Assembly (NCBI RefSeq): GCF_002303885.1
Contig: NZ_MRCM01000005.1
Span: 1 to 64,000 of the forward strand
DNA: 64,000 nt
Direction: 5' to 3'
From: Flavobacterium sp. ACN2
Lineage (GTDB): Bacteria; Bacteroidota; Bacteroidia; Flavobacteriales; Flavobacteriaceae
Of this stretch, positions 33,883-42,408 are shown in pieces. A program made the translations under genes and the position numbers. The stretch's first letter is position 1. The number at the start of each line of letters is the position of its first letter. The notes under the pieces are model-generated. The model made no database searches. It was given only the letters and a program-made list of their open reading frames with translations, and was not told the origin of the DNA.

Positions 33883-34797
33883 ATGGCAAATCAGCAACCA
33901 CTTCGATTTAAGACAATAAGCGAATTTCATGATTTTAGAGATTTGCCAAAACCCGAACATCCTTTGGTAAGCGTTTACAATTTTGAAGATTTAAAATATC
34001 TAAATAACGAAGAACCAAAAAGCTTAATGCTGGATTTTTATTCGATTGCTTTAAAAAGAAATGCCAACGCAAAAATGCGATATGGCCAACAGGAATACGA
34101 TTTTAAAGAAGGTGTTTTAATTTTTCTTTCGCCAGGACAAGTTTTTTCTATTGAAGGAAATGCTGAAATGCAACACACAGGATGGTCATTATTGATTCAT
34201 CCTGATTTTCTTTGGAATACGCCGCTTGCTCATAAAATCAAACAATACGACTACTTTGGTTACGCGGTCAATGAAGCGCTACATCTTTCTGATAAAGAAG
34301 AGAATATGCTCATTGATATTATTAAAAATATTCAGCAGGAATACCAATCTAATATCGATAAATTCAGTCAAGACGTTATTATTGCACAAATTGAATTGTT
34401 TCTCACGTATGCAGAACGATTTTACAACAGACAATTTATTACCCGAAAAATAAGCAGTCATCAGATTCTCGCACGATTAGAAAAACTTTTGGAAGACTAT
34501 TTTACCGACGACACTTTAAAACAAAAAGGGATTCCAACAGTTCAATTTATTGCCGAAAACCTAAATGTTTCTCCCAATTATCTCAGCGCATTATTAAAAA
34601 CGCATACGGGTCAAAGCACGCAACAGCATATTCATAATAAATTGATTGAAAAGGCAAAAGAAAAGCTTTCTACCACTACTCTATCTATCAGCGAAATTGC
34701 ATTTGAATTGGGTTTTGAGCACCAGCAATCCTTTAGTAAATTATTTAAAACAAAGACAAACACTTCACCTTTAGAATTCAGACAATCATTTAACTAA
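33883..34797 (+). CDS. AraC family transcriptional regulator (second copy)
   Basis: This 304-residue regulator has a cupin-like AraC ligand-binding region (about 20-170; GVLIFLSPGQVFSIEG) and a C-terminal DNA-binding domain (about 195-302; FIAENLNVSPNYLSALLKTHTG and LSISEIAFELGFEHQQSFSKLFK). It starts 12 bp after the NmrA gene, so regulator and oxidoreductase form one operon, probably self-controlled. Confidence 0.92.
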   Translation: MANQQPLRFKTISEFHDFRDLPKPEHPLVSVYNFEDLKYLNNEEPKSLMLDFYSIALKRNANAKMRYGQQEYDFKEGVLIFLSPGQVFSIEGNAEMQHTGWSLLIHPDFLWNTPLAHKIKQYDYFGYAVNEALHLSDKEENMLIDIIKNIQQEYQSNIDKFSQDVIIAQIELFLTYAERFYNRQFITRKISSHQILARLEKLLEDYFTDDTLKQKGIPTVQFIAENLNVSPNYLSALLKTHTGQSTQQHIHNKLIEKAKEKLSTTTLSISEIAFELGFEHQQSFSKLFKTKTNTSPLEFRQSFN

Positions 34798-34840
34798 TTG
34801 CTTTATTTTTCATACATTCGTTAGGTAAAAAACGAAAATC

Positions 34841-35251
34841 ATGAATCCATTTTTAAGAAATACTTTGGCTGTAATTGCAGGTCTTGTAATTGGCAGTATT
34901 GTTAATATGAGCATCATTTTAGTAAGCGGCTCTATAATTCCAGCACCAAATGGTGCAGACGTTACTACTACTGAAGGTTTAAAAGCAACCATGCATTTAT
35001 TTGAGCCAAAGCATTTTCTTTTTCCATTTTTGGCGCACGCCATCGGAACTTTTGCAGGAGCATTGACAACCGCTGTTGCTGCAATTACACACAAAACAAA
35101 ACTGGCTTTCGGCATTGGAGGTTTCTTTTTATTTGGTGGTCTTGTTACAATTTTCACTTTACCTACTCCTCTTTGGTTTGGTTTAGTCGATTTAGTTTTT
35201 GCTTATATTCCAATGGCGTATTTAGCTTCTAAAGTTGCTGTAAAAAAATGA
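34841..35251 (+). CDS. Small membrane protein next to the AraC/NmrA pair
   Basis: This 136-residue protein has four predicted membrane helices (about 8-30, 58-80, 88-106, 111-130) with Gly/Ala-rich packing (VIAGLVIGSIVNMSIILVSG). Family and function are unknown. It is the third element of a set that parallels the 22-24 kb cluster. The next gene starts 4 bp downstream, so they are probably cotranscribed. Confidence 0.7.
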   Translation: MNPFLRNTLAVIAGLVIGSIVNMSIILVSGSIIPAPNGADVTTTEGLKATMHLFEPKHFLFPFLAHAIGTFAGALTTAVAAITHKTKLAFGIGGFFLFGGLVTIFTLPTPLWFGLVDLVFAYIPMAYLASKVAVKK

Positions 35252-35255
35252 AATC

Positions 35256-35468
35256 ATGGAAAATCAAAAAAAGATAAAACCAGCCAAAAAATGCTATGAA
35301 CATCTTGGGGGTAAATTGGGAGAATTGCTTCTAGAAACTTTTGCCGACAAAAAATGGATTGCCAAAAATAATCCCGAAGAGAAGCATTTTTACATAACAG
35401 AATTGGGTGAAAAAGAATTTGCTCAACTTGGTATTGATCTTAGCAAAATCAAATCGGAAGCCATTTAA
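35256..35468 (+). CDS. Stand-alone C-terminal segment of ArsR-type regulators
   Basis: This 70-residue protein resembles the C-terminal region of larger ArsR-family regulators: AKKCYEHLGGKLGELLLETFADKKW, then KHFYITELGEKEFAQLGIDL. The winged helix part that would bind DNA is missing, and no upstream sequence encodes it. It starts 4 bp after the membrane protein gene. It may be a remnant or a freestanding dimerisation or ligand domain. Confidence 0.65.
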   Translation: MENQKKIKPAKKCYEHLGGKLGELLLETFADKKWIAKNNPEEKHFYITELGEKEFAQLGIDLSKIKSEAI

Positions 35469-35547
35469 TTTTATAAATTTCCTTTTCTTTTCTACAAAAT
35501 TTGTAGCACTTTATTTCATAACTTAGTTTGCTTTTAAATCTTGAATC

Positions 35548-35916
35548 ATGACTAAGAAAGAAATCGCTAAAAACTTCCTGAAACTGGCAGCAAAAGGACA
35601 TTCTCACGAAGGTTTTCGATTATATGTCGGAAAGAATTTCAAACATCACAACGCCTACTTCAAAGGCGATGCAGATACCTTAATGCTTGCCATGGAAGAA
35701 TCTGCTAGAACAAATCCGAATAAGATTTTTAAAATTCATCATGTTTTAGAAGATGGAAACTTGGTTGCTGTGCATTCACATCTTAAACAAACGCCTTCAG
35801 ACATTGGTTTTGCCGTTGTGCATATTCTAAAATTCAAAGACGACAAAATCGTGGAATTCTGGGATTTAGGCCAACCCGTTCCAAAAGATTCTATTAATAC
35901 AAATGGAATGTTTTAA
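35548..35916 (+). CDS. SnoaL/NTF2-like protein
   Basis: This 122-residue protein has the small cone-shaped NTF2-like fold: an N-terminal helix (KKEIAKNFLKLAAKG), KNFKHHNAYFKGDADTLMLAMEE, VAVHSHLKQ and KFKDDKIVEFWDLGQPVP. This matches the SnoaL-like proteins called predicted ester cyclases. The substrate is unknown. The following 110 bp hold AT-rich inverted repeats (about 35917-36025). Confidence 0.82.
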   Translation: MTKKEIAKNFLKLAAKGHSHEGFRLYVGKNFKHHNAYFKGDADTLMLAMEESARTNPNKIFKIHHVLEDGNLVAVHSHLKQTPSDIGFAVVHILKFKDDKIVEFWDLGQPVPKDSINTNGMF

Positions 35917-36026
35917 ATTAATGGTGAATTATTAATGATCAATTATTAATTCAACAATAAAGCTTATAAAACACTGTCAAATCATATCCTAACATTTAAC
36001 CATTAACAATTCACCATTATAAACCA

Positions 36027-37067
36027 ATGAACTTTATCGCCAAAATTTCCTTATTAACAATTCTAATTTTCACTTCTAGCAATTCATCGGCACAGAAAAA
36101 AGAGGATTATAAAAAAAGTATCGACAGTATACTTCAAAATTCTAATCCAAAATTTAATGGTGTGGTTTTGATTTCTCAAAATGGAAAAACATTGTATTCT
36201 AAAGCGCAAGGCTTTTCTAATTTTGAAACTAGAACACCTTTGAAAATGAATACCCAATTTGAAATCATGTCCAACAGTAAATTAATTGCCGCCGTTTTGC
36301 TTTTGTTGGAAGTAGAAAAAGGAAAAGTAGATTTGAATACGCCAATCAAAAAGTATTTACCAGAACTGACACAAACTTGGGCCGATTCTGTAACAGTTCA
36401 TCAGCTTTTAAACCACTCGCACGGAATTATCGATTTACAAAAACCATTGGCTTTTAAACCGGGAACCGATTTTAAATACGGAAATCTAAGTTTTAATCTG
36501 GTCGCAAAAATTGTCGAATTCAGCTCTAAAAAAAGTTATACAGAAGTTGCTGAATCGCTTTTTAAGAAATTAAAAATGAATCACACTTTTTGTTATTCAA
36601 AAGATAAAGAACAAAATCTGGCAACGGGTTATTATAATGTAAAAAATCAGCTGGAGACTGATACCACAAGACAAATTACAGATGAAACTTTAGGTGCAGA
36701 CGGCATTATTTCAACCGTTTCTGATCTTGCTATTTGGAACAATAATCTTCATAAAGGAAAAATATTAAAACCCGAATCGTATCAGTTATTAACTAAAAAC
36801 ACCATTTTATCTCAGCATAATTTCTTCGGAAAAGAAAAAAAGCCTTATGGATACGGAATTCGAATTGTAGAAGAAGAATCAGTTAAATATCTTGGACATA
36901 CAGGCTTAGGAGACGGATTTTCTGGCGTAAATTTGTATTTCCCAGAAAGTGATGTTAGTCTGATTATTCTAGAAAATCAAATGCCCGAAGATGCCAATTT
37001 GTTTTATGCTTCTGAATTCAAAATCAAAAACATCCTTCTAAAAAGCAATTTATTAAGTAAAAAGTAA
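36027..37067 (+). CDS. Exported serine hydrolase of the beta-lactamase/class C family
   Basis: This 346-residue protein has a signal peptide (1-22, ending SSAQ) and the penicillin-recognising motifs: S82-N-S-K85 (SxxK), Y151-G-N153 (YxN) and H291-T-G293 (KTG equivalent). These enzymes include D-aminopeptidases, esterases and class C beta-lactamases; the HTG form is more usual in esterase and peptidase members. The following genes are very close (5 bp and then 1 bp), suggesting a three-gene operon with a DUF1801 protein and an MBL-fold hydrolase. Confidence 0.9.
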   Translation: MNFIAKISLLTILIFTSSNSSAQKKEDYKKSIDSILQNSNPKFNGVVLISQNGKTLYSKAQGFSNFETRTPLKMNTQFEIMSNSKLIAAVLLLLEVEKGKVDLNTPIKKYLPELTQTWADSVTVHQLLNHSHGIIDLQKPLAFKPGTDFKYGNLSFNLVAKIVEFSSKKSYTEVAESLFKKLKMNHTFCYSKDKEQNLATGYYNVKNQLETDTTRQITDETLGADGIISTVSDLAIWNNNLHKGKILKPESYQLLTKNTILSQHNFFGKEKKPYGYGIRIVEEESVKYLGHTGLGDGFSGVNLYFPESDVSLIILENQMPEDANLFYASEFKIKNILLKSNLLSKK

Positions 37068-37072
37068 ACAAA

Positions 37073-37495
37073 ATGGCAAAAAATAAAACTACAGAAACTC
37101 AAAACAGTGTTACTGATTTTATTAACGCTGTCGAAAATGAAGCTAAAAGAAACGATGCTTTTGAACTTCTTAAAATAATAGAGGAAACAACAGGCTTTGA
37201 ACCCAAAATGTGGGGACCTAGCATTATTGGTTTTGGAAGTTATCACTATAAATATGACAGCGGACATGAAGGCGATGCGCCATTAGCTGGATTTTCGCCA
37301 AGAAAAACAGCATTGACCGTTTATTTCTATTTACCAGAAGAAAAAAGAGAAGAACTTTTATCGAAACTAGGAAAACACACCTCTTCGAAAGCTTGCATTT
37401 ACATCAAAAAATTAGCTGATGTCGATATCGAAATCTTAAAAAAGATAATTTTGCTTTCTAAACAATACACTCAAAAATTATATCCCTCAAAATAA
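37073..37495 (+). CDS. DUF1801 protein (second of three)
   Basis: This 140-residue protein has the DUF1801 pattern: VTDFINAVENEAKRNDAFELLKIIEETTGFEPKMWGPSIIGFGSYHYKY in segments, then PRKTALTVYFYLPEEKREELLSKLGKH and a CIYIKKLADVD ending. It sits 5 bp after the serine hydrolase gene and 1 bp before the MBL-fold gene, so is almost certainly cotranscribed with both. Confidence 0.82.
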   Translation: MAKNKTTETQNSVTDFINAVENEAKRNDAFELLKIIEETTGFEPKMWGPSIIGFGSYHYKYDSGHEGDAPLAGFSPRKTALTVYFYLPEEKREELLSKLGKHTSSKACIYIKKLADVDIEILKKIILLSKQYTQKLYPSK

Positions 37496-37496
37496 A

Positions 37497-38600
37497 ATGA
37501 TTACATTCTTAATTCTAGCATTTTTAATACTATTTGCCCTTTACAGATTTCTTGAGCATCCAAAATTTGGAAAAGCTCCTTCTGGCGAAAGATTAACTTT
37601 GATTCAAAATTCTCCTCAATATAAAAACGGAAAATTCGAAAATCAATCTTTTACACCCGATCTTGCAGAAGGAGAAAGTATGGCTGGGGTTTTGTTTGAA
37701 TTTTTCTTCAAAAAAGTAGAAAGAAAAATTCCAACCGATTTGATTCCGTCTGTAAAAACCAATTTGCATCAACTTTCTCTCGATCAAGATATTTTAGTTT
37801 GGTTTGGACATTCATCATATTTTATTCAGTTGGAAGGAAAACGATTTTTAATTGATCCCGTTTTTAGTGGAAACGCCTCTCCTATTCCTGGCACAACAAA
37901 ATCTTTCAAAGGTTCTGATATTTATTCCGTCGATGATCTTCCAGAAATTGATTATTTATTGATTACACACGATCATTATGATCATTTGGATTACGATACG
38001 ATTTTAAAATTAAAACCTAAAACAAAAAAGATTATCACGGCTCTTGGAGTGGGTTCACATTTTGAGTTTTGGGGATTTCCATCAGAAAAAATTATCGAAA
38101 AAGATTGGTACAGCACCATCAAATTAGATGAAAATCTGACGATTCATACTACGCCATCAAGACATTTTTCTGGCAGAAGTTTTAAAAGATGCAATACACT
38201 TTGGACTTCTTTTGTTTTGGAAACTAAAGATTTTAAGATGTATTTGGGTGGCGACAGCGGTTACGATTCTCATTTTGCTGCAATTGGTGAAAAATATGGT
38301 CCATTTGACATCGCTCTATTGGATAACGGTCAATACAATGAGAAATGGAAATATATTCATAATATGCCTGAAGATGTAATAAAAGCAATGAAAGACCTGA
38401 AAGCAAAACGCGTATTTCCGGTGCATTCTTCTAAGTTTTCGCTATCGCTTCATGCTTGGGATGAACCTTTGAAAAAAGTAACCGAATTGAATAGTTTGTC
38501 TGAAAATCCGATTCCTTTAATTACACCAATGATTGGCGAAGCGGTTGAATTGAAAAATGATAAACAAGAGTTTAAGCAGTGGTGGAAAGGGGTTAATTAA
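37497..38600 (+). CDS. Membrane-anchored MBL-fold metallohydrolase
   Basis: This 367-residue protein has an N-terminal membrane anchor (about 1-18) and a metallo-beta-lactamase domain of the UlaG/NAPE-phospholipase D-like type: VWFGHSSYFIQLEGKRFLIDPV, the metal motif T-H158-D-H160-Y-D162-H163, GGDSGYD and PVHSSKFSL. It probably hydrolyses a phosphodiester or lactone, possibly of a lipid. It starts 1 bp after the DUF1801 gene stop. Confidence 0.87.
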   Translation: MITFLILAFLILFALYRFLEHPKFGKAPSGERLTLIQNSPQYKNGKFENQSFTPDLAEGESMAGVLFEFFFKKVERKIPTDLIPSVKTNLHQLSLDQDILVWFGHSSYFIQLEGKRFLIDPVFSGNASPIPGTTKSFKGSDIYSVDDLPEIDYLLITHDHYDHLDYDTILKLKPKTKKIITALGVGSHFEFWGFPSEKIIEKDWYSTIKLDENLTIHTTPSRHFSGRSFKRCNTLWTSFVLETKDFKMYLGGDSGYDSHFAAIGEKYGPFDIALLDNGQYNEKWKYIHNMPEDVIKAMKDLKAKRVFPVHSSKFSLSLHAWDEPLKKVTELNSLSENPIPLITPMIGEAVELKNDKQEFKQWWKGVN

Positions 38601-38628
38601 TTATGAATAGTTAATTGCTAATTGTAAT

Positions 38629-38694
38629 GTCACCCTGAGCGAAGTCGAAGGGCGCTCCAATTGGCACTTGGGCTTCGACTTCACTCAGCCTGAC
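38629..38694. repeat. CCCTGAGCGAAGTCGAAGG-type inverted repeat
   Basis: Left arm 38629-38653 (GTCACCCTGAGCGAAGTCGA start) and right arm 38671-38694 (ending TCACTCAGCCTGAC) are nearly complementary. It is followed by AAACTTGAAATCTGAAACTT-like sequence (about 38709-38752). This is a dispersed, non-coding element. Confidence 0.8.
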
Positions 38695-38756
38695 AACGAG
38701 CCCAGCACTTAAAACTTGAAATCTGAAACTTCAAACTTAAAACCTGAAACAAAAAA

Positions 38757-39881
38757 ATGAAACCAAAAATATACTATTTCGTAATTACCTTTCTATTAAC
38801 AATAAATCTATTCGCCCAAAATACCTACGTGTTTTTAGGATCGTATAATCGCGATAAAACAGCTGAAGCTATTCAAGTTTATCAATTGGATACATTGAGC
38901 GGAAAATTGACCAAATTTACTTCGGTTAAAAATGTTGTAAATCCGTCTTATTTAACGGTTTCGCCAAACGGAAAATACATTTATGCCTGTACAGACACCA
39001 AAACTCCAAATGCAGGAAGCGTAAGCAGTTTTGAATTTAATCCGTCGGCAAAAACATTGACTTTTTTAAACAGTCAGAGAAGTGGTGGCGAAAATCCCGT
39101 TTACGTAAGTGTTCATAAAAACGGAAAATGGCTTGCCAATGCCAACTATACCGAAGGAAGTGTTTCGGTTTATCCGCTCTTGGAAAACGGTAAAATCGAT
39201 TCGATTGCTCAGAATTTTCAATATAGGGACGGAAGCGTAAATAAAGACAGACAAACTCGATCTCACGTTCATTCGGCAGTATTCTCTCCTGAATGCGATT
39301 ATTTGTTTTTACCCGATTTAGGAGCCGATAAAATTCGCTGTTATGCTTTTGATGAAAATTTAAAAAAGCCTTTAATCGAAACTAAAAATCCGTTTACCAA
39401 AACCGATTTAGAAGCTGGTCCAAGACATTTTACTTTTCACCCCAATCAAAAATGGGGATATTGTATTGAAGAAATGGCTGGGCAAATAAGCGTTTACAAT
39501 TACGAAAATGGTGTTTTAAATAAAATTCAGCGTATTGCGACGCATTCCGATAAAATAAAAGAGGGTTTTGAAAGCTCTGATATTCATATTTCACCCGATG
39601 GTAAATTTTTATATGCTACAAATCGCGGAAAAGAAAACAATATTGCCATTTTCTCTATTGACTACAACGGATTACTTAAAAACATTGGTTACCAATCTAC
39701 TTTAGGAAAACATCCGAGGATTTTTGCTCTTGATGAAAGCAGAAAATTTTTAGTTGCATCAAATGTATTGACCAGCAATGTTGTTGTTTTTAAAAGAGAT
39801 TCTAAAACTGGGTTATTAAAGAAAATAGGAAAAGAGATTAAAATGGAAAACGTTTCTTGTGTTCAGATTAAACAGATTTGA
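38757..39881 (+). CDS. Exported lactonase family beta-propeller (YbhE-like)
   Basis: This 374-residue protein has a signal peptide (1-21, ending LFAQ) and a seven-bladed propeller of the lactonase/6-phosphogluconolactonase family: VSPNGKYIYACTDT, NPVYVSVHKNGKWLANANYTEGSVSVY, HSAVFSPECDYLFLPDLGADKIRCY, GPRHFTFHPNQKW and HISPDGKFLYATNRG. Being exported it is unlikely to be the cytoplasmic pentose-phosphate enzyme; it may hydrolyse extracellular lactones. Confidence 0.88.
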   Translation: MKPKIYYFVITFLLTINLFAQNTYVFLGSYNRDKTAEAIQVYQLDTLSGKLTKFTSVKNVVNPSYLTVSPNGKYIYACTDTKTPNAGSVSSFEFNPSAKTLTFLNSQRSGGENPVYVSVHKNGKWLANANYTEGSVSVYPLLENGKIDSIAQNFQYRDGSVNKDRQTRSHVHSAVFSPECDYLFLPDLGADKIRCYAFDENLKKPLIETKNPFTKTDLEAGPRHFTFHPNQKWGYCIEEMAGQISVYNYENGVLNKIQRIATHSDKIKEGFESSDIHISPDGKFLYATNRGKENNIAIFSIDYNGLLKNIGYQSTLGKHPRIFALDESRKFLVASNVLTSNVVVFKRDSKTGLLKKIGKEIKMENVSCVQIKQI

Positions 39882-39959
39882 TTTTCTTATAAGTATATTA
39901 TAGATAATCTTGTTATTTCGAGGAACTTTGTGTTATCAATTATTAAATAATTAAAAAAT

Positions 39960-40484
39960 ATGACAATAAATAACTTCAATTTACAGCCCGATTTCTTAGA
40001 AAATTAAATCTCAAAGTTAATTCCGTTAGAAGAAAAACATTTTGAGGCATTATTTGAAGCCGCTTCTGATCCCTTGATTTGGGAACAAAACCCAGCCAAA
40101 GATCGATATAAAAGAGATGTTTTTAGAGCTTATTTTGATATGATAATTACAAAAAGTCCGTTCTTAATTCTCGACAAACAAACCAACGAAATTATGGGAA
40201 CAACGAGTTTCTACGATTACAATCCAGAAAAATCGAGCGTTGGAATTGGCTACACTTTTATTACCAGAAAATATTGGGGCGGGCCTTATAATAAATCGAA
40301 CAAAAAATTAATGATTGATTATGCTTTTCAGCATGTTAATTCGGTACTTTTTCATATTGGAGCAGAAAATTTCCGTTCGCAAAAAGCCGTTTTAAAACTC
40401 GGAGCAGAAAAAATCAACGAGCTGACATTTACTGTTAATGGTCTTGAAGTGCCTTACTTTGAATATGAATTGAAGAAAGAATGA
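39960..40484 (+). pseudogene. GNAT acetyltransferase (RimJ-like) with in-frame stop at codon 16
   Basis: From ATG 39960 the frame reads NNFNLQPDFLEN, meets TAA at 40005-40007, then continues without another stop as ISKLIPLEEKHFEALFEAASDPLIWEQNP to 40484. The part after the stop has the beta-1/alpha-1 start typical of RimJ/RimL-type GNATs, so the stop cuts inside the domain N-terminus. A shorter product from TTG 40074 (136 residues) would lack that part. The acetyl-CoA loop is also odd, with Gly-Gly-Pro-Tyr (RKYWGGPYNKSNKKL) where RimJ relatives have a similar pattern. Most likely a recent nonsense mutation or a suppressed stop. Confidence 0.8.
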
Positions 40485-40613
40485 GAGATTCTTAAGAGAA
40501 AAGAATATAGAATATAGAATATAGAGGAAAGAAACGAGAAGCAAGAAAAATGCAGAACTTCTCTTGCTTCTTGTCTCTTGCTTCTTACTTCTCAAAATTA
40601 AAAAAAAACAAAA

Positions 40614-41195
40614 ATGAAAAGAATAACCGTTTTCTGTGCTTCTAGTTTTGGCACTGAAAAAATTTACGAAGAACAAGCGATTTTAGTTGGAAAGGCATTA
40701 GCCGAACAAGATATAGAATTAGTTTACGGTGGCGCAAATGTAGGTTTAATGGGCGCTGTTGCAGACGGAGCTTTAAATGCTGGAGGAAAAGTGATTGGTG
40801 TGCTTCCAAACTTTTTAAGATCTAAAGAAATTGCTCATTTAGGTTTAACCGAATTGGTTTTGGTAGAAAGCATGCACGAAAGAAAAACCAAAATGAACGA
40901 TTTATGTGATGGTGTAATTGCACTTCCTGGAGGATTTGGAACACTCGAAGAACTTTTCGAAATGCTGACTTGGGCGCAATTAGGTTTGCATAAAAAACCA
41001 ATCGCTATTTTAAACATAAATGGTTTTTACGATTCGCTTATCGCATTACTGCAAACCATGACAGAAAAAGGATTACTGAAAGAGGTTAATCAGAAAATGC
41101 TTTTAGTTAGTGATTCGATTGATGATTTATTGCATCAAATGCAAAATTACACTGCGCCAACTGTCGGAAAATGGATTGACAAGAAAAAATTATGA
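40614..41195 (+). CDS. LOG family protein (TIGR00730)
   Basis: This 193-residue Rossmann-like protein has the LOG signatures: FCASSFG, LVYGGANVGLMGAVADGAL, HERK (about 88-91) and P105-G-G-F-G-T-L-E-E113. Members cleave nucleoside 5'-monophosphates to free base and ribose 5-phosphate, and in plants and some bacteria release cytokinins. Length and motifs are normal. It is a single-gene unit. Confidence 0.93.
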   Translation: MKRITVFCASSFGTEKIYEEQAILVGKALAEQDIELVYGGANVGLMGAVADGALNAGGKVIGVLPNFLRSKEIAHLGLTELVLVESMHERKTKMNDLCDGVIALPGGFGTLEELFEMLTWAQLGLHKKPIAILNINGFYDSLIALLQTMTEKGLLKEVNQKMLLVSDSIDDLLHQMQNYTAPTVGKWIDKKKL

Positions 41196-41301
41196 ATTGT
41201 GAATTATGAGTTAAGAGTTATGCGTTCGGAATAAAAACTACAAAATTTAGAGTTATATTTACATTTCCTTCTTTATACACAACTAATTGACTTTAAACAA
41301 A

Positions 41302-41769
41302 ATGAAAACAGAAAACAACAAATATGCAAAGGCCGAAATGCTGATAAGAAAACCTGTTTCAGAAGTTTTTCAGGCTTTTATTGATCCTCATATTACAAGT
41401 AAATTTTGGTTTACAAAGGGATCTGGAAAATTAGAAGAAAATAAAAAAACAGAATGGACTTGGGAAATGTATGGCTTTTCGCTTTCGGTTACTACACTTG
41501 TTCTTCAAGAAAACAAAAAGATTGTAATTGAATGGGGAAATCCAGATGAAATCACTTTGGTAGAATGGGTTTTTAGTCCGCTGAATGAAAATGAAACTTT
41601 TGTGAGTATCACCAATTCTGGTTTTCATGGAGACACCGATAAAATTATTGATCAGGTTCGTAATTCGACTGAAGGTTTTACTTTGGTTTTGGCTGGAGCA
41701 AAAGCTTATTTAGAGCATAATTTACAATTGAATTTGGTATTGGATCGTTTTCCAAAGGGACTAGCGTAA
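41302..41769 (+). CDS. SRPBCC/AHSA1-type protein (second copy)
   Basis: This 155-residue protein has the AHSA1-like fold: YAKAEMLIRKPVSEVFQAFIDPHITSKFWFTKGSG, VTTLVLQENKKIVIEWG and TEGFTLVLAGAKAYLEHNL. I chose ATG 41302 over TTG 41287. Bacteroidota carry many paralogs; the ligand is unknown. It is followed by repeat-rich intergenic DNA. Confidence 0.85.
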   Translation: MKTENNKYAKAEMLIRKPVSEVFQAFIDPHITSKFWFTKGSGKLEENKKTEWTWEMYGFSLSVTTLVLQENKKIVIEWGNPDEITLVEWVFSPLNENETFVSITNSGFHGDTDKIIDQVRNSTEGFTLVLAGAKAYLEHNLQLNLVLDRFPKGLA

Positions 41770-41780
41770 TCTTTATTTTA

Positions 41781-41939
41781 ACCACAAAGAACGCAAAGGT
41801 TTACGCAAAGTGCGCGAAGTTTTTTTAAGAATTATTAAAATGAAAAGTTCGCAAAGCTTTGTATCGATAAAGCTTTGCGAACTTAAAATATAGATTCTGT
41901 TAAGGTTCTTAATTAAAACACCTTAGCGAACTTTGCGGT
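41781..41939. repeat. ACCACAAAGAACGCAAAGG-type repeat with a central perfect hairpin
   Basis: Outer arms ACCACAAAGAACGCAAAGG (about 41781-41799) and CCTTAGCGAACTTTGCGGT (41921-41939) are imperfect complements. In the middle a 16-bp perfect stem, AAGTTCGCAAAGCTTT (41845-41860) with its complement (41869-41884), has the loop GTATCGAT. Confidence 0.8.
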
Positions 41940-41999
41940 AAAAATGAAAGACACTTTTTAAATTTTGTACTCCAATAGGAACTTGAAAAAATAAAAAAA

Positions 42000-42368
42000 A
42001 TGGAAACAAAGAAACCTGAAAATATAGACCAATACATTGGAGCATTTCCTAATGATGTACAAGAAATTCTGGAAAAAGTACGAATGACGATTCAGAAGGC
42101 GGCGCCAGATGCTCAAGAGAAAATCAGTTATTCGATGCCAGCTTTTGAACAGAACGGAATTGTTGTTTATTTTGCTGCTTTTAAAAACCATATCGGACTT
42201 TATGCTTTGCCTACTGGTCACGAAGCTTTTGCAACAGAACTTTCTAAATACAAATCTGGAAAAGGTTCTGTTCAGTTTCCTTTAAAAGAAAAAATACCTT
42301 ATGATTTGATTACCAAAATTGTTAAGTTTAGAGTGAAAGAAAATCTCGAAAAAGTGAAAAAGAAATAA
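42000..42368 (+). CDS. DUF1801 protein, YdhG-like (third of three)
   Basis: This 122-residue protein is the clearest YdhG-like member: IDQYIGAFPNDVQEILEKVRMTIQKAAPDAQEKISYSMPAFEQNGIVVYFAAFKNHIGLYALP in segments, then FPLKEKIPYDLITKIVKFRVKEN. YdhG of Bacillus subtilis has been proposed as an iron chaperone; the evidence for that is limited. It lies between repeat DNA and an exported thioredoxin-like gene. Confidence 0.88.
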   Translation: METKKPENIDQYIGAFPNDVQEILEKVRMTIQKAAPDAQEKISYSMPAFEQNGIVVYFAAFKNHIGLYALPTGHEAFATELSKYKSGKGSVQFPLKEKIPYDLITKIVKFRVKENLEKVKKK

Positions 42369-42408
42369 ATTTACTCCTTGTGTATTTTAAACTACCTAAC
42401 CACTTTCT

